Positions 7,737 through 16,954 of a DNA stretch of 55,838 nt are shown piece after piece. Made by a program: the position numbers and the translations under genes. The DNA lies in assembly GCA_963205005.1 (NCBI GenBank), contig CAUJHW010000152.1:1-55838 (forward strand), given 5' to 3'. The notes beneath the pieces were generated by a model. The model was not told the DNA's origin. It worked only from the letters and a program-made list of their open reading frames with translations, and searched no databases. The stretch's first letter is position 1; the number at the start of each line of letters is the position of its first letter. The DNA comes from Pseudomonadota bacterium. GTDB taxonomy: Bacteria > Pseudomonadota > Alphaproteobacteria > Caulobacterales > Caulobacteraceae.

Positions 7737-10103
7737 CTACAGCCGCACCCGTCTCAGCCGCAGGGCGTTGCCGATCACGCTGACCGACGACAGCGCCATG
7801 GCCGCCGCCGCCACCTGCGGCGAAAGCAGCAGGCCGAACGTCGGATAGAGCAATCCCGCGGCCAGCGGCACGCCGGCGGCGTTGTAGGCGAAGGCAAACA
7901 CGAGGTTCTGGCGGATGTTGCCCATCACCGCCCGGGACAGCCTGCGCGCCTTGACCAGACCCTGCAGGTCGCCCGACAGCAGAGTGATCCCCGCGCTTTC
8001 TATGGCCACATCTGCGCCCGCGCCCATGGCCACGCCGACATCGGCCGCCGCCAGCGCCGGCGCGTCGTTGACCCCGTCGCCCGCCATCGCCACGGCGCGG
8101 CCTTCTGCGCGCAGCCTCTCGACCACGCGTGCCTTGTCCTGCGGCAGGACCTCGGCCTCGACCTCGTCAATGCCCAGGCGCCGCGCGACCGCCTGCGCCG
8201 TCGTCCGGTTGTCGCCGGTCAGCATCACCACCCGGACGCCATCGGCCTTCAGCGCCCGTACGGCCTCGGCCGTGGTCGGCTTGAGCGGGTCGGCGATGGC
8301 GATGACACCGGCCGCCAGCCCGTCTATCCCGGCGAAGATCGCCGTGGCCGCTCCAGCCCGCAGCGCCTCGGCCTCTGCCTCCAGGCCGCTGACATCCACG
8401 CCCAGCTCCGTCAGGAAGCGGGCAGAGCCCAGGGCTACCCGCCTTCCATCGACCTGTCCGACCACGCCCTTGCCCACCGGCGAGTCGAAATCCATCGGCT
8501 CGGCCAGCGTCAGGCCCCGCTCCGCTGCGGCGCGCAGTATCGCGTCGGCCAGCGGATGTTCGCTGTTCCGCTCCAGGCCGGCCGCCAGCCGCAGAACCTC
8601 GATCTCTTCGAACCCGCGGGCGGGCCGGATTGCTGTCACCGCAGGCCGCCCCTCGGTCAGGGTCCCGGTCTTGTCGATGACCAGGGTGTCGATGGCCTCC
8701 AGCCGCTCCAGCGCCGCCGCGTCGCGGATCAGCACGCCGGCGCGGGCGCCGCGCCCGACGCCGACCATGATCGACATCGGCGTCGCCAGCCCCAGCGCGC
8801 AGGGGCAGGCGATGATCAGCACCGACACCGCCGAAACCAGGGCATAGGCCAGCCGGGGCTCGGGCCCCAGCAGGGCCCAGGCGGCGAAAGCCAGGGCGGC
8901 GGCCGCCATCACTGCCGGCACGAACCAGCCGGAGACCCTGTCCGCCAGACGCTGGATCGGCGCCCGGCTGCGCTGGGCCTGGGCCACCATCTGGACAATC
9001 TGCGCCAGCAGGGTCTCGGCTCCCACGCGCTCGGCCCGCATGACGAACCCCCCGGTGGTGTTCAGAGAGCCGCCGATCACCGAATCCCCGGCCGCCTTGG
9101 TCACGGGCATGGACTCGCCGGTCACCAGCGACTCGTCGATCGCCACACGCCCTTCCAGCAGGGTGCCGTCCGCGGGGACCTTCTCGCCGGGCCGCACCCG
9201 CAGGCGATCGCCGACCTGCACCTGATCCAGCGCGACCTCTTCGTCGGTTCCATCGTTGCGGATCCGCCGCGCCGATTTGGGCATCAGGTCCAGCAGGGCG
9301 CGGATCGCGCCCGAGGTCTGGGCGCGGGCCCGCAGTTCGAGCACCTGGCCCAGCAGCACCAGGACGGTGATCACCGCCGCAGCCTCGAAATAGATCGCCA
9401 CCGCCCCGCCGTGTCCACGGAAGGCCGCCGGGAACAGACCGGGCGCCAGCAGGGCTGTGACGCTGTAGCTCCAGGCCGTCCCCACCCCCAGCGCGATCAA
9501 GGTGAACATGTTCAGATGCCCGCTCTTCAGCGAAGCCCAGCCCCGGGCGAAGAATGGCGCGCCGGCCCACAGCACTACGGGGCTGGACAGGGCGAACTGC
9601 ACCCAGGCCGAGCGCTCCGGCGCGATCAGGGCATGAAGGTCAAGGACGTGGCTTCCCATCTCCAGGACGAACACCGGCAGGGCCAGGACCAGGGCAATCC
9701 AGAACCGCCGGGTCATGTCGGCCAGTTCGGGGTCAGGACCGGCCTCAGCCGTCACCATCTCCAGCTCCAGCGCCATGCCGCAGATGGGGCAACTCCCCGG
9801 CCCCTCCTGCCGAACCTCCGGATGCATGGGGCAGGTGTAGATCGCACCGGGCGGCGCGATCGCAGGCGCAGGGCGCTTGCCCTTCGCCAGGTAGCGCTCC
9901 GGGTCGCCGATGAACTTGGTCCGGCATCCGGCCGAGCAGAAGTGGAAGGCCTGGCCTGCGTGCTCGGCGTGATGGGCCGTCGTCTCCGGATCGACCGTCA
10001 TCCCGCAGACCGGGTCGAGCACCTTGTCCGCCGGGTGGGCGTGACCGGCGGAATGATCGTGCCCGGTATGGGCGCCGTGATCGTGGACGTGTGGCTCAGC
10101 CAT
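7737..10103 (-). CDS. copA: Copper/silver-translocating P1B-type ATPase with YHS domain
   Basis: A 788-residue pump expected to export Cu(I) (or Ag+) from the cytoplasm. The N-terminus is His-rich, followed by a YHS metal-binding domain ([11 protein letters not shown], then [11 protein letters not shown]) and a small heavy-metal-binding zinc-ribbon-like motif (YTCPMHPEV...CPICGMALE). After these come membrane helices, the actuator TGES, the ion-binding CPC in [22 protein letters not shown] with the phosphorylated Asp near residue 477, SEHPLA, and [10 protein letters not shown]. There is no CXXC HMA domain. The start at 10103 has AGGAG upstream. An in-frame ATG at 10139 lies inside the operator region and is rejected. 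The gene is divergent from csoR across three operator-like sites. Confidence 0.95.
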   Translation of the reverse strand: MAEPHVHDHGAHTGHDHSAGHAHPADKVLDPVCGMTVDPETTAHHAEHAGQAFHFCSAGCRTKFIGDPERYLAKGKRPAPAIAPPGAIYTCPMHPEVRQEGPGSCPICGMALELEMVTAEAGPDPELADMTRRFWIALVLALPVFVLEMGSHVLDLHALIAPERSAWVQFALSSPVVLWAGAPFFARGWASLKSGHLNMFTLIALGVGTAWSYSVTALLAPGLFPAAFRGHGGAVAIYFEAAAVITVLVLLGQVLELRARAQTSGAIRALLDLMPKSARRIRNDGTDEEVALDQVQVGDRLRVRPGEKVPADGTLLEGRVAIDESLVTGESMPVTKAAGDSVIGGSLNTTGGFVMRAERVGAETLLAQIVQMVAQAQRSRAPIQRLADRVSGWFVPAVMAAAALAFAAWALLGPEPRLAYALVSAVSVLIIACPCALGLATPMSIMVGVGRGARAGVLIRDAAALERLEAIDTLVIDKTGTLTEGRPAVTAIRPARGFEEIEVLRLAAGLERNSEHPLADAILRAAAERGLTLAEPMDFDSPVGKGVVGQVDGRRVALGSARFLTELGVDVSGLEAEAEALRAGAATAIFAGIDGLAAGVIAIADPLKPTTAEAVRALKADGVRVVMLTGDNRTTAQAVARRLGIDEVEAEVLPQDKARVVERLRAEGRAVAMAGDGVNDAPALAAADVGVAMGAGADVAIESAGITLLSGDLQGLVKARRLSRAVMGNIRQNLVFAFAYNAAGVPLAAGLLYPTFGLLLSPQVAAAAMALSSVSVIGNALRLRRVRL

Positions 10104-10123
10104 GCTCGGCTCCTGGCGCATTA

Positions 10124-10196
10124 TACCCCCATGGGGCATGCCGATGAAGCGCAGATATACCCCATGGGGGCATATTGCAATTACCCGGCCGGGGTA
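10124..10196. promoter_or_regulatory. Three CsoR-type operator-like sites between copA and csoR
   Basis: Three 15-bp sites fit TACCC-N4-GGGG(T/C)A: TACCCCCATGGGGCA (10124-10138), TACCCCATGGGGGCA (10158-10172) and TACCCGGCCGGGGTA (10182-10196). The CsoR operator known from Bacillus has the form TACCC-N4-GGGGTA. Sites are centred about 34 and 24 bp apart and fill the gap between the divergent starts. Binding by the adjacent repressor, released by Cu(I), is inferred. Confidence 0.8.
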
Positions 10197-10219
10197 TAAG
10201 TTCAGGGCACACGGAGGCC

Positions 10220-10498
10220 ATGATGGATCGCGAGAACAAGCCTCGGCTGCTGAACCGCCTGAACCGGATCGAGGGACAGGTGCGCGGTGTCACGCGCATG
10301 GTCGAGGAGGACCGCTACTGCATCGATATCCTCACCCAGATCCAGGCGGTCCGCGCCGCCCTGGCCAAGGTGGAGACCGAGATGCTCCGCGATCACCTGG
10401 GCCATTGCGTTGAGGGCGCAATCAACAGCGGGGACCCTGACCAGCAGCGCCAGAAGGCCGCCGAATTGATCCAGCTCCTTGAACGCGCCAGCCGATGA
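10220..10498 (+). CDS. csoR: CsoR/RcnR/FrmR-family metal-sensing repressor
   Basis: A 92-residue all-helical DUF156 protein, close to the usual family length. The start ([16 protein letters not shown]) is the family hallmark. The C-H-C copper site of CsoR is present: Cys34 in RYCIDIL, and His59 and Cys63 in LRDHLGHC, with the same four-residue H-to-C spacing as in known CsoR. It is predicted to repress copA and itself through the operator-like sites just upstream and to let go on binding Cu(I). ATG 10220 has GGAGG six bases upstream; the second ATG at 10223 would also work. RcnR-type nickel sensing is less likely given the copper neighbours. Confidence 0.9.
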   Translation: MMDRENKPRLLNRLNRIEGQVRGVTRMVEEDRYCIDILTQIQAVRAALAKVETEMLRDHLGHCVEGAINSGDPDQQRQKAAELIQLLERASR

Positions 10499-10509
10499 AC
10501 CGGGCCTGC

Positions 10510-11223
10510 CTACCCCGGACGCCGCCGCGCCAGCACTGCCTTCAGGTCTCGGCCCAGCCGGATCCACAAGAGGATCAGACCGGTGATCGCCACCGGCAGG
10601 GTCAGCGCCGCCATGGCGATCACCAGCGGATTGTTGAAGTTGTCGCCCGTCCTGAAGTCGAGGATGTGGATTCGCCAGAACATGTCGTACAGCCGCCAGA
10701 CATCCGACCGTCGGCTGACCACCTCTCCGGTTTCGGGCGAGATATAGAAGCTGGTCTTCTCGGCGTCGTCGAAGTCAACGCGCCAGACCGGCCCGGGCTT
10801 TCCGGCCTCCTGGGGCGCCACGGCGAACCAGCGCGGAACCGCCGGCTGGCCCTTGCCCTGGTACTGGGTCCCCGCCAGCAGCCGGGCCTCGGTCGCGGGC
10901 AGCGGCGTCACGTGCCGGCCGGTGACCGCGTCGACCACATGGGTCGCGCCGCCGGCGTCCTTCAGCACCCACAGCGGCCCGCGCAGGGTGGACCTGAGTG
11001 TCGCCTCGACCGGCTCGATGCCCATGGCCCGGGCCGCGACCGCATACCCCACCAGTCCTTCCGCCGGCAGCGGACTGGCCTGGAAGCTGGCTTTGTGGTG
11101 TTCGCTGCGGACCCGCTCGATGGGAATGGCGGTCATCACCAGACCGCCCAGCACCCAGCCTACCACCTGCAGTCCGACCACAAGCGCCAGCCACTTATGG
11201 ATCTGGGTCGACAATCGCAGCAT
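10510..11223 (-). CDS. PepSY domain membrane protein
   Basis: A 237-residue protein with an N-terminal membrane helix (WLALVVGLQVVGWVLGGLVM), a periplasmic PepSY-type region (ISPETGEVVSRRSD) and a C-terminal helix (ALTLPVAITGLILLWI) ending in a basic tail. PepSY membrane proteins often accompany metal-uptake or metal-resistance genes, and some act as reductases; no haem-binding set can be assigned with confidence here. The start at 11223 follows GGGAGA. An earlier in-frame ATG at 11277 would add 18 residues unlike the family. The gene is convergent with csoR and divergent from the multicopper oxidase, 71 bp apart, so it is likely part of the copper response. Confidence 0.8.
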   Translation of the reverse strand: MLRLSTQIHKWLALVVGLQVVGWVLGGLVMTAIPIERVRSEHHKASFQASPLPAEGLVGYAVAARAMGIEPVEATLRSTLRGPLWVLKDAGGATHVVDAVTGRHVTPLPATEARLLAGTQYQGKGQPAVPRWFAVAPQEAGKPGPVWRVDFDDAEKTSFYISPETGEVVSRRSDVWRLYDMFWRIHILDFRTGDNFNNPLVIAMAALTLPVAITGLILLWIRLGRDLKAVLARRRPG

Positions 11224-11294
11224 CCCGGCTCTCCCGTCCGGACCGGCCCCCGCCGCGTCCGAATCCCCTGTTCCCACTCCTGAGGCCCCCAGTC

Positions 11295-12995
11295 ATGCGC
11301 CCCCGCGCGAACGCGTTCCATCGCCGTCATCTGCTGCAGGGCCTGGCCGCCCTCGGCGGCGGCGCCCTCCTGCCCGAATGGGCGCGCAGCCAGACACCGG
11401 GGCTCGTGCGCCCGCAGGCGCTCGGCGGCGACGACATCGCGCTCACCATTGGCCACGTCCCGCTGAAGATTGACGGCCGAATGGCCCACGCCGTGGGGAT
11501 CAACAGCTCGGTCCCCGGCCCATTGATCCGCCTGTCGGAGGGCCAGAAGGTCCGTATCGCGGTGACCAACACGCTGGCCGACGAGGACACCTCGATCCAC
11601 TGGCACGGTCTGCTGGTGCCGTTCCAGATGGACGGCGTGCCAGGCCTGAGCTTCCCGGGGATCAAGCCCGGCCAGACCTTCACCTACGAGTTCCCCGCCA
11701 TCCAGGCCGGGACCTACTGGTATCACTCGCATTCCGGCCTGCAGGAGTTGCTGGGCCACTACGCCCCGCTGGTGATCGACCCCGCCGGCGCCGAGCCCGC
11801 GCCCTATGACCGCGAGCACGTGGTAGTGCTGTCGGACTACAGCTTCACGCATCCCCATCAGCTGATCCTGAAGCTCAAGCAGCAGTCGGGCTACTTCAAC
11901 CGCAACAAGCAGTCCGTAGCGGGCCTGCTCGCCGGGAAGGACCAGCCGCTGAAGGACCGCGTCGAATGGGGCGCAATGCGGATGGACCCCACCGACATCC
12001 TTGATGTCACCGGCTCCACCTACACCTACCTGGTGAACGGCCATGGCCCCGGCGACAACTGGACCGGCCTGTTCAAACCCGGCGAACGGGTTCGGCTGCG
12101 GATCATCAACGCCGCGGCCATGACCATCTTCAACCTGCGGATCCCCGGCCTGAAGCTGACCGTGGTCCAGGCCGACGGCCAGGACGTGGAGCCCGTCGAG
12201 GTCGACGAACTGCAGATTGCCAACGCCGAGACCTACGACATCATCGTCCAGCCGGCCGAGGACCGCGCCTACACCCTGGTGGCCGAGGCCGCGGACCGCT
12301 CGGGCCTCGCCCGCGCCACGCTCGCGCCCCGGCCCGGCATGACCGCCGAGGTCCCCGCGCTCCGCGAGCGCCCGCTGCTGAAGATGCGCGACATGGGCAT
12401 GGACATGGCCGGGATGGACATGGGCGGCGGCCACAGCATGTCGATGCTGGACCCGAAGAACGCTCCCCAGGTGAAGATGGGCCCGGGCGTGCAGATGATC
12501 TCGCCGATGCCCGTCGACCGCACCGCCGAGCGCCCCACCGGCCTCGAGACGGTTCCCGGCAAGGTGCTGACCTACGCCGACCTCGTGGCGCTGGCCCCCA
12601 ATCCGGATCCGCGTCCCCCTTCCCGGTCGCTGGAAATCCACCTGACCGGCAACATGGAACGCTTCATGTGGGCGTTCGACGGCGAGACCTTCAGCGAGAT
12701 CACCCGGCCGATCCCGTTCCGCCGCGACGAAAGGGTCCGGATCACTCTCGTCAACGACAGCATGATGAACCACCCGATCCACCTGCACGGCCACTTCGTG
12801 GAGGTGGTCAACGGGCATCCGGGGCAGCATCCGCGCAAGCACACGGTCAACGTCATGCCCGGCGGCAAGGTGACCCTCGACCTGACCGCCGACGCCCCCG
12901 GCGACTGGGCGTTCCACTGCCACATGCTGCTGCACATGCACGCGGGCATGTTCAAGGTGGTGACCGTACGGCCCCTCGACGGAGCCGCCGCATGA
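11295..12995 (+). CDS. pcoA: Copper-resistance multicopper oxidase (PcoA/CopA type)
   Basis: A 566-residue periplasmic multicopper oxidase expected to oxidise Cu(I) to the less toxic Cu(II). It has a twin-arginine signal (HRRHLLQGLAALGGGALL). The three cupredoxin domains carry the copper ligands: HWHG near residue 102, YWYHSHSG, HPIHLHGHF, and the C-terminal HCHMLLHMHAGM near residue 541, with the T1 Cys in HCHM. A methionine-rich stretch (MGMDMAGMDMGGGHSMSM) before the third domain is typical of copper-binding loops in this family. The stop overlaps the copB start (ATGA), so the two genes are coupled. Laccase activity on phenols is possible but secondary. Confidence 0.94.
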   Translation: MRPRANAFHRRHLLQGLAALGGGALLPEWARSQTPGLVRPQALGGDDIALTIGHVPLKIDGRMAHAVGINSSVPGPLIRLSEGQKVRIAVTNTLADEDTSIHWHGLLVPFQMDGVPGLSFPGIKPGQTFTYEFPAIQAGTYWYHSHSGLQELLGHYAPLVIDPAGAEPAPYDREHVVVLSDYSFTHPHQLILKLKQQSGYFNRNKQSVAGLLAGKDQPLKDRVEWGAMRMDPTDILDVTGSTYTYLVNGHGPGDNWTGLFKPGERVRLRIINAAAMTIFNLRIPGLKLTVVQADGQDVEPVEVDELQIANAETYDIIVQPAEDRAYTLVAEAADRSGLARATLAPRPGMTAEVPALRERPLLKMRDMGMDMAGMDMGGGHSMSMLDPKNAPQVKMGPGVQMISPMPVDRTAERPTGLETVPGKVLTYADLVALAPNPDPRPPSRSLEIHLTGNMERFMWAFDGETFSEITRPIPFRRDERVRITLVNDSMMNHPIHLHGHFVEVVNGHPGQHPRKHTVNVMPGGKVTLDLTADAPGDWAFHCHMLLHMHAGMFKVVTVRPLDGAAA

Positions 12996-13960
12996 TGCGC
13001 CTCGCCCTGATCGCCGCCCTCATGGCGGCCGGCCCGGCGCTGGCGCAAGCGCCTGACCCGCATGCCGGACACAGGATGCCGATGCCGGCGCCCGCGGCCC
13101 CGGATCCCCACGCTGGCCACGTGATGCCCGCGCCGCCCGCGGCTGACCTGCACGCAGGCCACAGGATGCCGATGCCGGCAACGCCAGATCCGCACGCCGG
13201 CCACCGCATGCCGGCCCCTGCGGCCACAGGCGCCGCGCCGCCGCCGGTTCCCACCGACCACGCCGCCGAGCGCTTCTACAGCCCCGAGGTGATGGCTCAG
13301 GCGCGAGGGCAGATGCGCCGCGAGCACGGCGACATCCGCTGGACCAAGGTCATGGTCGAGACCGCCGAACTCCGCCCCGGATCCGGCGCCGACGGCTTCG
13401 CCTGGGACGGCCGCGCTGCGTTCGGTGGCGACATCCACCGGGTCCTGCTGAAGTCCGAGGGGGAAGGCGCCGACGGCCATGTGGAGGCGGCCGAGGTCCA
13501 GGGCCTCTACAGCCGCGCCGTCTCACCCTACTGGAACCTGCAGGCGGGCCTGCGCCAGGACCTGCCGTCCGGCTCCCGCCGGACCTATGCGACCGTCGGG
13601 ATCGAGGGTCTCGCCCCCTACTGGTTCGACTTGGAGGGCGCGCTGTTCCTGTCGGACAAGGGCGATGTCACCGCGCGACTTCAGGGCTCCTATGACCTGC
13701 GGCTGACCCAGACCCTGATCCTGGAGCCCCGGGCAGAGGCCAACCTGGCCGCCCAGGATGTCCGGAAGCTGGGGGTCGGTTCTGGCCTGTCCGACCTCGA
13801 GGTCGGCCTGCGCCTGCGTTACGCGTTCGCCCCGGAGTTCGCGCCCTACCTCGGCGTGAACCACAGCCGCAAGGTGGGTCGCACGGCCGACTTCGCCCGG
13901 TCATCGGGCGAGAGCGCCAGGGACACGCGCTTCGTGATCGGCCTGCGCGCCTGGTTCTGA
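12992..13960 (+). CDS. copB: Copper resistance protein B, outer-membrane beta-barrel
   Basis: A 322-residue protein with a signal peptide (LALIAALMAAGPALAQ). A His/Met-rich N-terminal region follows, with four units of the type DPHAGHRMPMPAP within about residues 21-75. The rest is a CopB domain (DHAAERFYSPEVMAQARGQM near its start), ending in FVIGLRAWF, a terminal aromatic residue usual for outer-membrane barrels. It probably binds copper at the outer membrane. It starts inside the stop of the multicopper oxidase gene. The number of DPHAGH units may vary between strains, since the repeats are near-identical in DNA. Confidence 0.92.
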   Translation: MMRLALIAALMAAGPALAQAPDPHAGHRMPMPAPAAPDPHAGHVMPAPPAADLHAGHRMPMPATPDPHAGHRMPAPAATGAAPPPVPTDHAAERFYSPEVMAQARGQMRREHGDIRWTKVMVETAELRPGSGADGFAWDGRAAFGGDIHRVLLKSEGEGADGHVEAAEVQGLYSRAVSPYWNLQAGLRQDLPSGSRRTYATVGIEGLAPYWFDLEGALFLSDKGDVTARLQGSYDLRLTQTLILEPRAEANLAAQDVRKLGVGSGLSDLEVGLRLRYAFAPEFAPYLGVNHSRKVGRTADFARSSGESARDTRFVIGLRAWF

Positions 13961-13964
13961 GGCG

Positions 13965-14231
13965 CTAGCGCCGGGTGTTGCGGAGGGTGAGCGCGACGCC
14001 CACGGCCAGACCCAGCGCCAGGCCGACGGCGCCCATGGTCAGCGCCTCGCGGTTCATCGCCGAACGCAGGGTGCGGCGCGCCGAACGGGCCAGTTGCCGG
14101 GCGCGGCGGCCCGCGTCCTCGTCGTAGCCCTCATAGATCTCGTAGTGGCCCGCCAGCCGCTCAGGCTTCAGATGCCGCGGCTGGTCGTCCGAACCGTGCA
14201 GCTTACGAGTGGCTTCGTCCAACAGTCCCAT
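13965..14231 (-). CDS. Small membrane protein of unknown function
   Basis: An 88-residue protein I do not recognise. The first 40 residues are charged and hydrophilic (LLDEATRKLHG, HYEIYEGYDEDAGRRARQL), followed by a basic helix. One C-terminal membrane helix (ALTMGAVGLALGLAVGVALTL) is followed by RNTRR. This is a tail-anchored topology. An AGGATGCAGG lies upstream of the ATG. It is convergent with copB, with only 4 bp between the stops, and divergent from the M28 peptidase gene. Confidence 0.65.
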   Translation of the reverse strand: MGLLDEATRKLHGSDDQPRHLKPERLAGHYEIYEGYDEDAGRRARQLARSARRTLRSAMNREALTMGAVGLALGLAVGVALTLRNTRR

Positions 14232-14375
14232 GCCTGCATCCTATACTGCGCCACGACGTGCGCCACAGTCGCGCTTGAGCAACGCGCCGGTCCCTGCCCG
14301 CGTTGCATACGCGACAAGCATGAACCGTCTGTCAAACCCAAGGCGAAATCCGGGCAACCGTTCTATAGATCGTCC

Positions 14376-16040
14376 ATGCACCGCCTTCCCGCCCTCGCCG
14401 CCCTCGCCCTGTCGCTGACCGCCCTGTCGGCGGGGGCCCAGGAGATCTCCGCCCAGCGGCTCTCCGACATCACCCGCGAACTGGCCTCGGAGCCCTACGC
14501 CGGCCGCGCCCCGGGTGGCCCGGGCGAACAGAAGACCGTCGATTTCATCGTCGCCCAGTTCCAGGCGCTGGGCCTCAAGCCCGCCGGCGACAACGGCGGC
14601 TGGACCCAGTCCGTGCCGCTCTGGCGCTACCAGACCCAGCCGGGCGGGACCTACGCGCTGTCGGTGAACGGCCAGTCGAAGGCCCTGCACGAACAGACCG
14701 ACCTGCGCATAGAGACCCAGAGGCCCGTAGAGCGCGTGGCGATCCATGCAGCCCCGATCGTCTTCGTCGGCTATGGCGTCACCGCGCCGGAGCGGGGCTG
14801 GGACGACTTCAAGGGCGTCGACGTCAAAGGCAAGATGCTGCTCGTCCTGATCAACGATCCGGACTTCGAGGCTCAGCCCGGCGACGCCGTGGCCGGCAAA
14901 TTCGGCGGCAAGGCCGCCACCTTCTATGCGCGCTGGGTCTACAAGTATGAGGAGGCCGTCCGGCGCGGGGCGCTGGGCATGCTGATCGTCCACGAGACCG
15001 CCGGCGCCGCCTACGGCTGGAACACCGTGGTGGCCTCCAGCAACGAGAGCTACGACGTGGTCCGCGACAATCCCGCCGGCGACAAGCTGCTGCTGCAGGG
15101 CTGGATCCAGCGGGACCTGACCGTCGACCTGTTCCGGCAGGCCGGTCTGGACTTCGAGGCCGAGAAGGCCCGCGCCCGCACCGCCGCCTTCCGGCCCGTG
15201 GCCCTGAAAGGCGCAACCTTCTCCGCGGACTACCGCAACACCTTCACCCGCCTGGAAAGCCGCAACGTGCTGGCCGCCTTGCCCGGTGCGAGCCGGCCGG
15301 ATGAGACCATTCTCTACGCCGCCCACTGGGACGCCTACGGGATCGGCCCCGCAGACGCCTCGGGCGCCACGATCCGCCCCGGCGCCGTCGACGACGCGGT
15401 GGGCGTGGCCGGGGTGATCGAGACCGCACGGGCCTTCAAGGCGGGCCTGCCGCCCGCCCGCACGATTCTGTTCGCCGCCTGGACCGCCGAGGAACGCGGC
15501 CTGCTGGGCAGCGAGTATTTCGCGCAGAAGAACGCCGGATCGCTGGCGAAGATGGTCGCCAACTACACCTACGACGTCCTGCAGACCGCAGGACCCGCCC
15601 GCGACGTGGTGCTGGTGGGCGCCGGCCAGAACGAGCTGGAGGTCGGCCTCGCCGCCGTCGCCGCCCGCCACGGCCGGACGGTCACCGCCGATCCCAAGCC
15701 CGAGCGCGCCCTGTTCTACCGGGCCGACCACTTCTCGGTCGCCAAGCGCGGCGTGCCGACGCTCCTGTTCATGGGCATGAGCGGGGGCGCCGATCTGGTC
15801 ACCGGGGGCCGGGCGGCCGGCGAGGCCTGGGTCGAGGCCTACACGGCAAAGTGCTATCATCAGACCTGTGACAGCTGGGCCCCGGATCAGAACTACCAGG
15901 GCGCCGCCGACGACGTGATGCTGGCCTTCGAGGCCGGGCGCGACCTGGCCAATTCCACCCGCTGGCCAGACTGGAACGCCACGTCTGAGTTCAAGCCCGT
16001 CCGGGCGAAGACGGCGCCCGCCCGTTCTCCGGCCCGCTGA
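14376..16040 (+). CDS. M28-family metallopeptidase with PA-type insert
   Basis: A 554-residue secreted zinc peptidase. It has a signal peptide (LPALAALALSLTALSAGAQ). The N-terminal region LASEPYAGRAPGGPGEQ and a PA-like insert (FVGYGVTAPERGWDDFKG) precede the catalytic domain. Zinc-ligand and catalytic motifs are AAHWDAYG (His317), GAVDDAVG (Asp339), AEERGLLGSEYF (Glu372-Glu373) and DHFSVAKRGVPTLLF. Members are aminopeptidases or carboxypeptidases in the periplasm, and the specificity cannot be read here. The start at 14376 is set by the signal peptide; the longer open frame upstream overlaps the divergent small gene. It stands alone, with a 99-bp gap downstream. Confidence 0.9.
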   Translation: MHRLPALAALALSLTALSAGAQEISAQRLSDITRELASEPYAGRAPGGPGEQKTVDFIVAQFQALGLKPAGDNGGWTQSVPLWRYQTQPGGTYALSVNGQSKALHEQTDLRIETQRPVERVAIHAAPIVFVGYGVTAPERGWDDFKGVDVKGKMLLVLINDPDFEAQPGDAVAGKFGGKAATFYARWVYKYEEAVRRGALGMLIVHETAGAAYGWNTVVASSNESYDVVRDNPAGDKLLLQGWIQRDLTVDLFRQAGLDFEAEKARARTAAFRPVALKGATFSADYRNTFTRLESRNVLAALPGASRPDETILYAAHWDAYGIGPADASGATIRPGAVDDAVGVAGVIETARAFKAGLPPARTILFAAWTAEERGLLGSEYFAQKNAGSLAKMVANYTYDVLQTAGPARDVVLVGAGQNELEVGLAAVAARHGRTVTADPKPERALFYRADHFSVAKRGVPTLLFMGMSGGADLVTGGRAAGEAWVEAYTAKCYHQTCDSWAPDQNYQGAADDVMLAFEAGRDLANSTRWPDWNATSEFKPVRAKTAPARSPAR

Positions 16041-16139
16041 TGGCAGATCGGCGCGAGCCGCCATTCCGCCAACGCCGCGTCATTCAGGCAGGGTTCAGGT
16101 TGCCGACCCTCAAATGAGCCTCGAACCCTGGAGGTCCCG

Positions 16140-16541
16140 ATGAACAAGCTCCTGACCACGGCAATGGCCGCCATCACCGCCGCCGGCGCCGTCTCCGCGA
16201 CCGCCACCCCGGCCTCGGCCGATCCGTATCGCGGTGGCCACTACCGCCATCACCGGGGCGGGAGCGACAAAGCCGCCGTGGCGGCCTTCGCCGGGATCGC
16301 GGGACTGGCCCTGGGCGCGGCCCTGTCGAGCAAGGGCGGCGGCCGTGACGGCTACAGCAGCAGCTATGCCTACCGCGACGCGCCGTATCGCAACGGCTAC
16401 GCCTACGACCCGGCCTACGACGGCTACTCGGGCGACTACTATGCCTACGCCGCCCCGCCGCGCGTCTGCATCACCCGCGAACGTGTCTACGACCCCTACA
16501 TCGGCCGCCGCGTGACGATCCAGCGGGAGTACCGTTGCTAG
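16140..16541 (+). CDS. Small secreted Gly/Tyr-rich protein, unknown function
   Basis: A 133-residue protein with a signal peptide (LLTTAMAAITAAGAVSATATPASA). A short His/Gly/Arg patch (RGGHYRHHRGG) is followed by a hydrophobic glycine-zipper-like helix (AFAGIAGLALGAALS) and a long Tyr/Asp/Gly-rich segment. It ends in a conserved-looking cysteine-bounded motif (VCITRERVYDPYIGRRVTIQ...C). GGAGG lies seven bases before the ATG. It is likely a periplasmic or surface-associated structural protein; I cannot name a family. The end overlaps the convergent EthD gene by 4 bp. Confidence 0.75.
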   Translation: MNKLLTTAMAAITAAGAVSATATPASADPYRGGHYRHHRGGSDKAAVAAFAGIAGLALGAALSSKGGGRDGYSSSYAYRDAPYRNGYAYDPAYDGYSGDYYAYAAPPRVCITRERVYDPYIGRRVTIQREYRC

Positions 16542-16906
16542 CCGACGACAACCCGTTCCTGCCCCCACCAGAGCGGTGACTTCGGCAGGTCGATGAAACG
16601 CTTCTCGTCCTCCAGCAGCAACGCGCCCGCCGCCTGGGCTTCCGGGCGGCGGCCGTTCTCGGCCAGGGCCTCGAGGCTGTCGAACCAGAGCTCGGCCACG
16701 CCATCATACTCCGGCGGCGCCTCCCGGCTGGCGCGCATGCCGATGTTCGCAGCCTCCGGCAGGCTGTGAAGCTGCACATAGCGCCGGATCTTCAGCTCAT
16801 CGGCGACGCTGGCCACCAGCGGGCCATGGGTGTCGAACCAGTAGGCCTGAAACGCCTCGCGGCTAAGGTGCGGCAGGCGCACCAGGCAGAACGTGAGCTT
16901 GATCAT
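16538..16906 (-). CDS. EthD domain-containing protein
   Basis: A 122-residue protein with the dimeric ferredoxin-like EthD fold. The signature includes LVRLPHLSREAFQAYWFDTHGPLV near the N-terminus and YDGVAELWFDSLEAL in the middle. EthD proteins are linked to ether or aromatic degradation in actinobacteria, but most bacterial homologues have no known reaction. No degradation genes sit next to it here, so no pathway is assigned. Confidence 0.87.
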   Translation of the reverse strand: MIKLTFCLVRLPHLSREAFQAYWFDTHGPLVASVADELKIRRYVQLHSLPEAANIGMRASREAPPEYDGVAELWFDSLEALAENGRRPEAQAAGALLLEDEKRFIDLPKSPLWWGQERVVVG

Positions 16907-16954
16907 GGGGCGACGGTCCTCTTCGAAGCCTTAGGCTAGACCGTCGCCGCCACG

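Noticed and set aside
10104-10139. An upstream start for the copper ATPase at 10139
   Set aside because: It falls inside an operator-like site, has no ribosome-binding site, and 10103 has AGGAG.
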